64,000 nucleotides of DNA from assembly GCA_037176845.1 (NCBI GenBank), contig JAYKXP010000003.1, forward strand, positions 248,001 to 312,000, in the 5' to 3' direction. The notes beneath the pieces were generated by a model. It saw only the letters and a list, made by a program, of their open reading frames with translations, was not told where the DNA came from and made no database searches. The translations under genes were made by a program, and so were the position numbers. Origin of the DNA: Paramarasmius palmivorus. Its lineage: Eukaryota > Basidiomycota > Agaricomycetes > Agaricales > Marasmiaceae. Positions 45,522-56,902 of the stretch are shown in pieces. Each line of letters begins with the position of its first letter. Positions within the stretch are counted from its first letter, which is position 1.

Positions 45522-45842
45522 TTAACACTCATGACAAGTACCACCAGTGCAGATAAGGCAGCCCGAGCCACGTTTTTCGAGGGTGGTGACTTGTGCCTCT
45601 TTACACGCCCCACAGGTGCCGTTCGGGAAGCAAATTACACAGTTTGCACCCGGCTAGAGAGGGTCAACGTTGGGATGGTTTGACCTAACAGTTGTGTTAA
45701 CGAACCTCTTCACGGGTAGAAACACTAAGGGTCAGGAATGAGTTGGGGAATGACATCGATACAGCACAGAGGGAACATACATGGGTGTTGCTGCCACCAA
45801 GAAGAGAGGTAGAAAGAGGCTAAGAGCGGTAAGGAGGCGCAT
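45522..45842 (-). CDS. dispersed type-A secreted CxxC protein, copy A8
   Basis: 70 residues in three exons (45842-45781, 45724-45706, 45653-45522), all phases exact. Signal peptide MRLLTALSLFLPLFLVAATP, then IVSTREE, PGANCVICFPNGTCGAC (module 1), spacer KEAQVTTLEKRGSG with a dibasic KR, and CLICTGGTCHEC (module 2). It is the clearest statement of the two-module pattern and lies 15 kb from the array. A TATAAGAC element sits about 30-38 bp before the ATG. Confidence 0.8.
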
Positions 45843-46375
45843 AGCTAGCTGAGGAAGTATAACACGAATCAAGTCTTATAAACGCTCGAGGACACTGGTT
45901 TGTTTCAAGTTTGGCATCCATGCGCGCTGTGAAGTATTGATCTCGGGCAGGGGAGTCCATGCCTCATAAGACTCACTATAACGAAGTGAGTTGAGGCCGT
46001 GATAGGTACAAGTATGCCTACCGGTGTTCGAGGAGAGGCTACAGTCTGGGAAAACTATTCAATGATAGGCTAGTACTACGCCGAAATTCGGTACTGCGCA
46101 GAAAACGGTCCATCATATTCTCACTGTGGATGTCTTGCATCATGATCATGCCGCGCATCCCAATGGCACTGCACTCTAGGTACCAACGGGGTGATTATCA
46201 GCACAGGTATACTGATGACTCACTTCCCGATGCTAGAGGATGCTAGGCGCATCGTGTCTTAAGATCTAATCCCACTGAATATTCCGAGGCAGCATGCGAA
46301 ATAGCATATCGTGATGGTGGGGGTGAGTCATGTACATAAAAGTGCCTAAGAAAGGAGTGTAGATACATCCGACAC
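45843..46375. other. intergenic with imperfect hairpin
   Basis: No gene supported. An imperfect palindrome, GCCTCATAAGACTCACT and then AGTGAGTTGAGGC, occurs at about 45961-45995. Confidence 0.4.
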
Positions 46376-47882
46376 TCATGCGCGGGCCTTGAGCGTTCCG
46401 AGGAACGCACCCTTTTCTTCGGGGGTTTGGAAGGAACCGTGCTAGACAACAGTGTGAGCAATAACATCTCATGTCAATCAAGATGACAACTTACACCGAA
46501 CTTGGACGAGGTATCGATGAACTTGAGTTGGACCTTCTCCAAGTCACGACGGGAGGTATGGACCATGAGGGATTTACGGAGGGTGATGACACGCTTCTTG
46601 GTTCCAGGAATAGAGCCCTTAAGCATCAAGAAGTCATTCTTGACAACACCGTAGTGAGGGAAGCCACCCATGGGTGTGATGGGCTTCTTGGTGATGTCAT
46701 GCTCAGTCGAGGCGTTACCCTCATCAGAGCCAGAACCGATGCGGTAGATCTTCTTGTTGAGCTCAGTTCTGTGATGGTAACCGTCTAGAGGCAACCTTAG
46801 TAAAGATGCGTTTGCTGCATGGATAATGAGCGCTTACTTTGACCGGCACGAGCCACCGAGAACATGACCTTCGAAGGATGCCATGCACCGATACAGGCGA
46901 CCTTACGGAGACCCTTGTGTGTCTTCCTAGGAAGCTTCTTGGTTCCCCATCGGTGGGTAACACCCTCGAATCCATGACCCTTGGTCACAGCAATAACATC
47001 AATGTTCTCGTCCTGCTCGAACACTGATCCAACCTCAATCGACTTCTCGAACAAGCCGTGTGCGTATTCGACCTTGTCAGCGACCGAACCACCGTTAACT
47101 TGGATCTCCATCAAGTGAGCTTTCTTCTGGCTCAAACCCGTCTTGCGGATCTGAGTGTGTGCAAGGACACGGACGACAGTGCAGTATTTGCGGATACGCT
47201 CGAGTTCACGAGCAATAGATTTACCACCATCCTCAGCGTGCTTCTTGGCGTAGCGGGTGAAGGCCTTCTTCTTGGAACGGTACCAGTTCTTGTAGAATCG
47301 ACGCTTAACTTCGTCTGACAAGTGCGAGGCCCAGACAGTGGTGAGAGTGCGAAGACCACGGGGAGTCTCGACGTAGCCGACAACACCAACAACAACCATG
47401 GGGGGAGTCTCAATGATGCTAACGGCCTCCACAACTTCACGCTTGTGCATCTCTGTGATAAGACCCGTCAGAAAAAGGCCAAACGACATGGGATTTTGTC
47501 ACGCACTGGATCCGGGACGGTCGAGGTCACGGACAATGTGGGTCATACCGGCCTTGTAGCCCATCATAGCAGTCAAGTGAACAGGCTTCTTGGGGTCATC
47601 CTAAGTTGTAGGATATGTTTTTGAGTTCTGAAACTATATCTCAAGTGATCACTTCTACGCACCTTGGGGAAGGACTTGACCTTTCCACGATGACGAGCTG
47701 CACGCTTTCGCGGCAGGAATCCAAGGGAACCGTGACGGGGCTCTTCGTACTATTTGAACTTGATTTTAGTTTTCCGACCATTTTCTTCCAGATTTTTGCA
47801 ACAGACCTTACGGTGACTAGAGACGCAATACAGCAGTTAGCATCCATTTCTAATCTAGACATAGAGCACGAACATACCTCAT
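46376..47882 (-). CDS. RPL3: 60S ribosomal protein L3 (uL3)
   Basis: Core large-subunit protein at the peptidyl-transferase centre. Seven exons (47882-47878, 47816-47807, 47749-47663, 47600-47507, 47452-46838, 46784-46495, 46441-46376) sum to 388 residues, the usual length. It starts [20 protein letters not shown]. Further segments: [80 protein letters not shown] and [11 protein letters not shown] at the end. The first two coding exons are only 5 and 10 nt long (ATGAG, TCACCGTAAG). They are certain because together they restore the invariant MSHRK. Confidence 0.97.
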
Positions 47883-48466
47883 CTTGAGGGATCTTGAGGA
47901 CGGCGGGGGGAGTGTGCTTGGAGTCGATTGTCCGCAAATTTCGTGGTCGGCACAAAGATTCGCACGCTCTCGGCAGGTTCCGGTGGCTTGCGAGAACTGT
48001 ACAGTACCTTCAATTGGCAAAATATTTCCACGCATGAACGCCTCGGAGGGTACGAAGAGGTGCTCCCTTGCAAAGCTCCTGCTATGGAGCCTTTCTCAAC
48101 ATGCAATCTATTTTCCATGCTGCTGTCTATTTTTCTCGATGATTCTCGCTCTGACCATGTCCTCAATCTAGCCGATACAGCACCTCAGTATTCTCCGATT
48201 TCAATATTGCCGTCGTTTTTCTTGTCTTCCCACTGCGCATGCACTGCTGCTCTCGACTTCGTAACTTCGTTGCTGTTGATGGACGGCAGCAAGTCCAGCA
48301 TGCGATGCTGGGGCGATACACTTTCGCTCTATGTTTTCTAGGTCACGCGGACCGAGGATTGAGTTTTGACATCATCACCCCGCAGTCGCAGATGCACTTT
48401 GTCCTTCAACAGCACGACGGGCAATAAAACCTGTGCGGTGCTACCAAGCTATCTCCCTGACCCATT
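47883..48466. promoter_or_regulatory. divergent region RPL3/EH-domain gene
   Basis: 584 bp between the start codons. No separate gene is supported. Confidence 0.4.
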
Positions 48467-50884
48467 ATGATTCCACCCTCACCCGATGAAACTACCGTGT
48501 TAGATCGAATTCTTTCCAACGCGGCCAACGATACTTTGGAGCCCGATGCGGCGGTTGAACTATTCCTGCAATCTGGGTTGACGCCTGAAGTACTCGCGGA
48601 TGTATGGGGTTTGGCGGACAAGGAATCAAAAGGGTATTTGAGTCGTGAAGAGGTCATGGTTGCTTTGAGGCTAATGGGATGGGCTCAGCGAGGGGTACCG
48701 GTGAAGCATGAGCTATCGGACAAATGTATGTTTTCAGAACCATTAGCTGCGATCTATCACAGGTTCACCTTCGTAACTCCGCAAGGCGCTCCCATAGTGA
48801 TCTTGAGTAGCTTCAACCCACCTGCAGCCTCTGAAAAGTTCAGTCCGAATGACTACCCGCCGCTTTCACCCAGTGCTCAAGCTCAGTACCAAAGGATATT
48901 CGAGAGGGCTGGTGCATCGGAAGGTGTCCTAAGCTGTGGGTAAAGACCACCCGTATCTGTATTATCACTAATGCACAATGTACAGGTGAACGTGTCTGGC
49001 AATTATGGATCAAATCAGAGCTCCCTGTATCGACACTTGCTACCATCTGGTGAGTAACCGATAGTCTTGCAATGCATATGAGTATGCCAATATCCATTCT
49101 AGGGACCTCGTCGATAAAAGGAAAGAAGGATATCTGAATGCCGCTGAATTCTGCATGTCCATGTACTTCATTGAAGGGCTTCTGGATAACCATTTTACCA
49201 GCTTGCCGAACACTATTCCTCTTCACATACAGAATCAAGCATTCGAACCATTGCCATCGGTAGATGTTCAATCACCCAAAAGTCCGCTCTTTGCACACCA
49301 ACCTATCAAAATCAGCGACCTGGAAGCTTGGAACTTCTCGCCGTCGTTCCTAGATTTCACAAAAAGGCAGTTTACGGATTTGGATACCGCAGGATCGGGA
49401 TTCGTTACTGGAGATGCACTTGTCCCATTCTTGCTGCAGTCGACACTTTCACCCCACGCATTGTCATTGATCTGGTACGCGTAGTTTCTTGTCTCAACGG
49501 ACAGTATTTTGACAGATATCATTCAGGGACCTGGCTGATCCTTCTCATACTGGTCACTTGTCTTATCAGGGGTTCACTATCGCCCTGTTTATGGTTTACC
49601 GTGCACGTTGTGGTCTCGACATCCCGAATGCGTTGCCTTTGTCATGTAATCTCCTTCTCAGCGCTGTGAGTGAGGAAACCGGTAAGTCACAGAAGTTCAA
49701 GTCGCATATTTGCTCGTCAGCTAATATCGTGGTCGACTGCAGAAGGTACTGATCCCGAACAGCCGGAAGATGATGAGGCGCCTACTTCACCCTTCCTCTC
49801 CGTACATGAACCCAGAAGACGGGGTATGTCTTTGCAAATGACTGTGGCTTCTCCTTTATAATTGTTCCCGCAGACTCGTCTAAGGACCCGAGGTTATCGC
49901 TTTATGAGAATAAGCCACCTTCCCCTCCACCTAAGGATCGGACGCCTGGTATGTCCTCGTGCCGTCTAGGTGCCTCCAGCTGACATTGCAATAGACGCTC
50001 CAAACCAAGGTCGTAGCAGTAAATCACCGAGACGTACCCCCACGACACCAACAGTTCCGCCCAAGCCTGACGAATACTTCCATCAAAGCCCAGCGTCGGA
50101 TAACGATGCTCTTCATGCTGAGCTTCGGAGAATCAAGGACAGCCTATCCACAATGCGTCAAGAAAATGAGCATTTACACACGGCCTTAGAGGCAGCCCAG
50201 GAATTCCAAGCCCAGCTTGAGGAGGAGCGGGAGGAGTCTGCCCAGGCGTCTGCGAGGATTAATTACCTTCGCAAAGAGATACACAAACGGGATGAGAAGA
50301 TGTTGCAGCTCGAGGCCTCTTGCAAGGACAACGAACGCTTAGGAATGGAGAATGCCACGCTTCAAGCACGAGTACACGAACTCTCGACGAAGTTGCAGAA
50401 TTCCACTGCCGAACTCGAGGTTCAGAAGCTGGTGCATCATGAACTTCGGGAGGAGTCCGAGTCGTTGAGGCGCCAAGCCGAAGAGATGCGCGAATCGATG
50501 CATGTCCCATCTTCTGGAGGAGACGAAGAGCTGCAAATGTTGATCAACGAGGACTTGGCGCGGGAGAACACACGGCTTCGACGTCAGGTGCAGGAACTGA
50601 CTGAATCTGTTGCTCAGCTTCAGTCGGCTAGTGTTGAGCTGGATGCGCAGAAGCAGATCGAGAGGTCGTTGACGAGAGAGAATCGGAGGCTTCAGAGGCG
50701 TATAAGGGATATGGAGAGTGGCAATGTGGAGACACAGACACAGCTGAGAAGGCGGGTGGAGGAACTCACGACGGAGAATCAGCGACTAAGGCAACAAGCT
50801 AGTCACCAGACCGCGCCCCGAGTTCAAGAGGAAAGCTCAGATGTACCTCCTCCTGCGTACGAGGAAATCGCTGTTGTTTCATGA
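48467..50884 (+). CDS. EH-domain endocytic protein (Ede1/Eps15-like)
   Basis: Endocytic adaptor. The start at 48467 (MIPPSPDETTVLDRILSNAA) opens EH domain 1 (LEPDAAVELFLQSGLTPEVL, DVWGLADKESKGYLSREEV). EH2 is YQRIFERAGASEGVLS, VWQLWIKSELPVSTLATIWD and LVDKRKEGYLNAAEFCMSMY. EH3 is FTKRQFTDLDTAGSGFVTGD, SALPHALSLIW-like sequence and DLADPSHTGHLSYQGFTIA. Pro-rich segments (KPPSPPPKDRTP) and a long coiled coil (ELRRIKDSLSTMRQENEHLH onward) follow. The protein ends PPPAYEEIAVVS, a PPxY motif that binds Rsp5-type ligases. At roughly 700 residues it is much shorter than yeast Ede1, and I see no UBA domain. EH domains bind NPF peptides. Tandem with MRC1. Confidence 0.87.
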
Positions 50885-51128
50885 TATCTATCTTTTATTT
50901 ATACCCCAGTATATATTTTACTTTCCATACGTATTTGGTTTTACTTGTATCATCGTCCCAACAAAAAATACTCACATGAGGACGCGTCGGTGTTCCCGGA
51001 AGATGACGTTTTGTTTATGTCACAGACGCGCCCTGTCACACGAGGTCACTTGTCACTCCGTCTCACGTAGCCTCCCAGCTCACCGCCTTCTCCTCCGCCC
51101 ATTCCAGAGCACATTCCTCACTGGAAAC

Positions 51129-54100
51129 ATGCCCATTTCCAAGGAATACTCTATTGTTGCAGATTCTACTGCTTCTTCATCTCCTACCCGGCCAGTCACA
51201 CCCGTCAAACGCGCAGTTCGGACCTATGGTAGACCACGCGAACCAGCAGCTCTGGAAGCTGACGATCCAGATCATTCATTCTCTTCGGCGTCGAGCTCTT
51301 CGTTAAGAAGCAGTACATATCGGACGGGGCCACTTGATACTCAAGAGGAAATACCGCCCAGCTCCCCAGGAGCGTTTTCGTCGCCAGATCACACCTGTAC
51401 ACTAGGTGGGGAGGAGGAAGAGGACCAAGGAGGGCAGACTGACGCGTCTCCAGTGTTTGAGTACAGCTGGAAAGCGAAGTTGCGCGATATTGACAGTAGA
51501 GAGGATGAGGGTAATGCGGTTTTGGGTACTACGGAGAAGGCTACCGAAAAATCGAGGCGAGCATCGCCTTTCCAGGCTTTATCCTCAGAACAAAGCAAGA
51601 CTCAAAATGACGCTGCATCTCGACCCAGCATTACGCCACAAGCTTCTTTAATCGATGATATTTTCAATGGGTCTCTTTCAACATTAACCGCATCACAAGG
51701 GCCATCCAGCCCTGGAGAGCCAGACTCTCCCATTCCGACTCGTAGGCGCATCACAAACCGTGAAAGGCAGACCACCCTCCATTCAGATGCTGAAGAGGAC
51801 AGTGAAGATACTTCACCAACAAAACACTCTTTCCCTATTTTCACACCACCACAAGTCAAGTCACCTACACCTCCCACGCCTAGAGACGAAGACGACGACA
51901 TGCACTTGAAAGCGTCCGCCAAATCGAAAGGAAAGGCACCTGCGACGCGTCAAAGTGTTCCTCCTCTGCAATTTGAGAACGAAACGACGGATGCTTCACG
52001 GAAGCTCGGCACCAAGTCTACTGAGAAGCAACCAGTCAAGATCAAGGGCAAGGTATGGACCCTCGAGGTGTATTCTGCATAAAGCTAACTTTCCAGCAGG
52101 ATTCTAAGACTGCAAAGACAAAGGTAAAACATCAATGCACATTCCTCGTGACAGGCTTGTTGACGTGTAATTAGAAACCAACCGCAAGCGAACGCCGGGA
52201 AGCCGACAAGGAGAGAGCCCGTATGAAGGCGGAGAAGTCAGCAAAAGTCAATTGGGCATCCGGAAAAGTTAGAAACATGGCAACGTTCATGAGTTCTATG
52301 GCTTCAACCAACACCAGGTATGTCCATGAGGCTGTCCGTAATTGCGATTCTGACCGGAGATATTGTTTAGTCAAACCCCTGCTAATACGACAAAGGTCAA
52401 CTCCGAAGATAGTGATGTAGAGTCTAGTCCCATCATGGATTTTACTTCTCCGGTGAAGGCCCCCGTGTTAGCTGGATCCGCACCAAAGGATCTGCGAGCC
52501 ATCTCTTCCGACTCGGAAGACGAACTTCCTGATATCGGCAAAGTCCTAGCGGGTTATGACAAGAAGAAACTCCTCGACTACAAATTACGACTTGCAGCAC
52601 AGTCAAAGAAAGAAGCTGACGACGACGACGATCTAGAGATTGTACCATCTGATGCTCAGGTCTCCAAACCTTTGCTGAAGAAACCGATCCCTGCCACAGA
52701 AAACAAGGTTCTCCCGCCTCCTAAACATCGCGTCGCACCGATTGCCAAAAAGCCTGCCCAACCAAAGAGAGTCGACGACTACAACAAGGATTTGCTCGCG
52801 CGTATCCGTACAGAGGAAGACAGAGTACGGAAGCGAAAGGAAGAAGAATGGGTGAGGAGAGGTGGCCAGCTACTGAAGGTAGAACCCGAAACCGATGTTG
52901 CACTCAAGTTGGACTGGAAAGAAGCCCTTGCGAAGAAACATTTTGAAGCACTGCAAGCAGCGGGGGATGCTTCTGCAGCCAAAGACGAGGACGAAAGCGA
53001 TGAGGACTGGACGCCCAACGATGACCTCCGGGGCTCTGCCAGTCCCGAACCCGGCGACGACGCTGGTACGGAGGATGTGGACATGAAGGTAGAGGAGAAG
53101 GTAGAGGAAGATGTGATGGAAAATGATTCGGTGATTGAGGATGGTCCTTCTCAAGAGGACGCGCCTATGAGAGTTGCTCGTTCGCGTCCTAGGCGAGCGG
53201 TAGTCGGGTCAGATACAGAAGATGAGAACGATGAAAATCTGCCCAGTCGAGGACGGGATATTGGCAGGGTGCTTGTTCCAGGCACGTCCGCGATATTCGA
53301 TCCTGACGTGCCCATGGCTGGTCCCAGTCGTCTAGAGGCACGCCGTGGGTCTTGTTCGTCATTTGAAGGCGGTACGGAGGATGAATACGACAAGGAGAAT
53401 GATACTCGTCGTATGTATGACCACGGCGAAGATAAGGAAAACACTGCCGTTGTTCGCCATAGTGCGAACGATGTCCGCCCTCCGTTAGGTTCGCGACAAG
53501 GCTCGTTGCTCGGAGGACTAACAGATCGGTCATCCAACCGTTTGTCGATGTCGCCCGGAGGCTTAGTAGCGACAGACGACGAGAATGACGAGAATAACCC
53601 TGGGCCAACTCCAAGGCAGCCATTGAAGTTGTTGCGATCCGAAGACTCTTTGTTGACGTCTCCGTCAAAAAGCTTCTTCGAAAGACTCCAAGGTGCCGGG
53701 GCCCAAACGCATTCCCGTCCTGAAGGAGAGGCACCAGGCCCTTCTCTGCAGCCGGCTTTGAACCTTTCCCCTAACGTTGTCCCCCACAAAGGTGGTGGAT
53801 TCTCCCAATTTTCGGATGACGAGGCCGAAAACTTTGCTGCCCCTGCACTACAGTCCGGATTTGCAGACTTGTTCGATGCCAATACGCAGGCCAATCGAAC
53901 TCAGTCAGTCGGTGACGATGGCGGTTTTGGTAAGCCCGGAAAACTGCTCTCCTTGGGATTGACGCAGGATGTGGAAGCCCGTCCTGTACTGGCCATCAAT
54001 GAAGCCCTCAAACGCGAGGCTGACGAAATCTTCGAGAAAGAACAAGGTTATGTTGTAGAGCGGGCTCACAGAAAGATCGAGCATAAGCCAGAGCTATATA

Positions 54101-55844
54101 TTAATGATGCCGGGTTAGTACGACTCTTCCTTATTCAATAGCTGACTAGCTGATACTTTACACATTGCAGCTTTCTGACGCAGACCCGTCCTATCGATGG
54201 TACGCCCGTCATCTACCGTCCACTTCCAACACAGACCCAGTCTTTGTCGTTGTCGCGTAATGCTACTGAGACTTCACTCCTCTCTGGGACGCAGCGGGAA
54301 CAAGGATGGACACCATCAACCTCAACGCATCGAACGCCGTTCCGCGATATCTCCTTGTCTGGACCGGACTTTGAGAACACCCTCGTTGAGTCTCCAACAT
54401 CCGGCCCTCGACGAAGACGCTTGCTCAAGAGGCGGAGTTCCTCGCCCGAAGGTAGACAAGTGTCGCCGACCCCAAGCCTCACACCAGGAAGATCGTTGTT
54501 GGATGCCTTTGGGATCCAACAGAAGAAGAAACAGAAACGGGAACGAAAGCCTCTAGTTAACTCCGAGTTCGTCCAAGGAGAAGCGCAAGAAAGCGATGAG
54601 GAGACGTTCGGATTTGTGAAAAGTCGTGACGATGATGAGGATTTAAATGAGGATCTGGATAAGACACTTGAAACATTGGTCGATGATAAGGAGATGGACG
54701 AGGATACTGTTGCCGAGGACAAGGTCTTGGAGAAGTACAAGTAAGTGTTTGCTGGCCAATTGGCGTATTGTTAGCAATTAACTTTGTGGATCAGGGAACA
54801 GGCTGAACTAGATGACAAGGCGAACGAAGAGCTGCACATGAGAGCCATTCAGGGTGAACTTCGAAAGAAGAGAACCCATGGTCTCGGTATTGATGATAGT
54901 GATGACGAAGAGGACGACGAAGAAAGGGCTAGAAGGATCCGTCGTCGCATGGATCGCGGTGCAAGGATTGACCGTCAGAACATTAAGGAGCTTGGTATGC
55001 CTAATAACCTTCAGCCTTGACGATGACACTCATATGTCACTCACAGGGGATCATCCGGAGACTCTGGCGTTCTTTAATAGCTATACCAAAGGGGTCAAGG
55101 ACGACGACGACAATGATCTGGCATATCTTCAACAGCAGTCGGCTCCCGACTTTGTGATGGGAGAGGCCCTTCAGCACCAAGAAGGTGCAGATGACGAAGA
55201 GGACGAGGAGTCTTCCGGACCGGGAGAGGTCAACCGTAGTGAAATCCTAGCTCAGGTACGACAGATTGCACAGGAGAAACCGGCTGAGGTGAGTAGAAAC
55301 TTCGAGGTGCAGTTGCTCGGACTAATCTATATCTGGAACAGGATGAACCTGCTTTCAATCCGCGAGATGTGTCCTGGGCCGATGTAGACGATGAAGTGGA
55401 TGAAGCCAATGTCACAGTCAGGGTTTCGCTTGGAAAAGGTTCGAGAATCAGCGATCGGGGTGTCCGTCGTCGAGACACAGAGATTGACATGGACAGTCAA
55501 TATACCCAGGTACGTCCTCTGCCACAGAGAAAGCCTCCGTCCCTGACACTTGACGTTATCAGCTGGAAAGGTCGTCTTCAATCATGGATACCGAGGAAGG
55601 CCGAAGCAGAATGGAATCGTGGGCCAAAACCGAGGAACGAATGCGCACGAGAGGCGGCAATGGTCGTTCAGTTGCCGGAGCGGCTATTACAGGGCATCGA
55701 AAACTCGCGAACGGAGGAGGCTCGCTACGTCGAGGACACGGTTCTGCCTCTGCTACAAAACCAGCAGACACTCGTCCAGTACGAGCAGCACCAAGTCTCC
55801 TCAAAGCGCCTACGTTGGACAGAAGTTCCCGTTTTGGCCAATGA
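51129..55844 (+). CDS. MRC1: replication-checkpoint mediator Mrc1/Claspin
   Basis: Fork protein that links the replisome to the checkpoint kinase. The start at 51129 (MPISKEYSIVADSTASSSPT) opens a long disordered acidic protein of about 1.4 thousand residues in about nine exons. A basic helix ERREADKERARMKAEKSAKV is followed by KKLLDYKLRLAAQSKKE and VDDYNKDLLARIRTEEDRVR. SQ/TQ sites are present (DANTQANRTQSVG, LGLTQDVEARP, FLTQTRP). The MRC1-like domain follows (EDLNEDLDKTLETLVDDKEM, DEDTVAEDKVLEKYKEQAE, ELRKKRTHGLGIDDSDDEED, ARRIRRRMDRGARIDRQNIK, HPETLAFFNSYTKGV). It ends KAPTLDRSSRFGQ at 55844. The conserved domain makes the call secure; some exon borders are inferred. Confidence 0.92.
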
Positions 55845-56326
55845 GATTTTTCGTCAATATGACGCGACTTTCCATTTTTGTCCATTTCGCTCTCATGTTG
55901 TACTACTAGTCATGCATCTATGGACTCTTATGTTTCTTATCTTTGTTGTGTAACTTACATGCTATCTATGTAGCCCGAACAATGAATATGATTGTAATCA
56001 ACCGTGTGTTCCCAATTATTCATATTCAAAATATTTCCAGTTTAAAAGCAAGCAAACGAAGGCTCGATAAAGGGTAGGTATACAAAGGTTTAACTCGGTG
56101 GATAAGTATGAAGGGTATAAAGTTTACAATTAGATAGTGTCGTCGATGAATCGTCTCCTCCTCCATAAGTCAGTGATGTTGTTTGCCAGAAAAAGGTCGG
56201 CCAATTCGTAACCAGGGCGCCTTGGATGGACGCGACTGGGGGACAACGTAGGGTCGTGAAGATTGGCGCGCGACAGATGAGCTGCGCCTTTTTCTGTTTG
56301 AATTTTGTATCTGGAGACAAAGAAGA
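55845..56326. other. convergent intergenic region
   Basis: 3' flanks of MRC1 and of the small membrane gene. An open frame (56090-56320 minus) could be a missed 3' exon of the latter, but this is not supported by splice phase. Confidence 0.35.
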
Positions 56327-56777
56327 TCAGAGGCTATTTCCAGTGAGACTGCGAAGGATGATGACCTTGTGACGGAGGAGGATGAGTTTTGCCATGTTCG
56401 CTGGAGGGCCCGTTTCCCTGAAGGGATTTCCTGTACACAGAAAGCATGGTGAGTATGAATACTGACCAAGACCTTGTGTCTACGCACGAGCAGCCACGAG
56501 AGCCAAACTAGATTCATGAGCGTCGCAGTCGTCTGCAGCAATTAATGATCTCCATAGTGCTGGCATGAACAGATAGACGAAGAGAAGAATGGCAGAAAAG
56601 GAGCTGAGAGCGAGGGCCAACATCGTGCAACTCAATGAAGAGTGTGTATGGGCGACGTAGAGGGCGACGACGGCGACGTAGAGGGCGACGACGGCGACGA
56701 CGTGGTGGAACGGGATCAAAGTCCAACACTAAGGCAACGACGGGATGGGGCAGGGTAAGTAATCGAACCTTACTCAT
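56327..56777 (-). CDS. possible small membrane protein with an expanded 24-bp coding repeat
   Basis: Tentative gene. ATGAGTAAG at 56777, a putative 40-bp intron, then two hydrophobic segments (PFHHVVAVVALYVAVVALYV and CTMLALALSSFSAILLFVYL), a second intron (GTGCGT...GTACAG), and a tail NPFRETGPPANMAKLILLRH, with the stop at 56327. The first helix is encoded by a tandem repeat of about 24 bp (GACGTAGAGGGCGACGACGG on the plus strand, 56655-56700), so it may vary between strains. The first intron is unusually short and the 3' structure has alternatives, so confidence is low. Confidence 0.35.
56652..56702 (+). repeat. 24-bp tandem repeat, about two copies
   Basis: GGGCGACGTAGAGGGCGACG and the following bases are repeated almost exactly with a 24-bp period. 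Read on the minus strand it encodes VAVVALY twice. Confidence 0.75.
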
Positions 56778-56902
56778 TTTTATTTTCTCAATCCGTTGGG
56801 GTTACCAACTTTGATTGAATCAGCCGCCCATTGGCATCCGCTTGTTCCCGTTTAACAGCCATCTTGCCTCCGCGGACAGGGTTGCCCATTGGTTCCCCTC
56901 GA

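Noticed and set aside
50841..51128. Frame extension upstream of the MRC1 ATG overlapping the EH-domain gene
   Set aside because: The upstream residues are low-complexity hydrophobic sequence from the 3' UTR; the ATG at 51129 starts the acidic, Ser-rich protein expected for the family.
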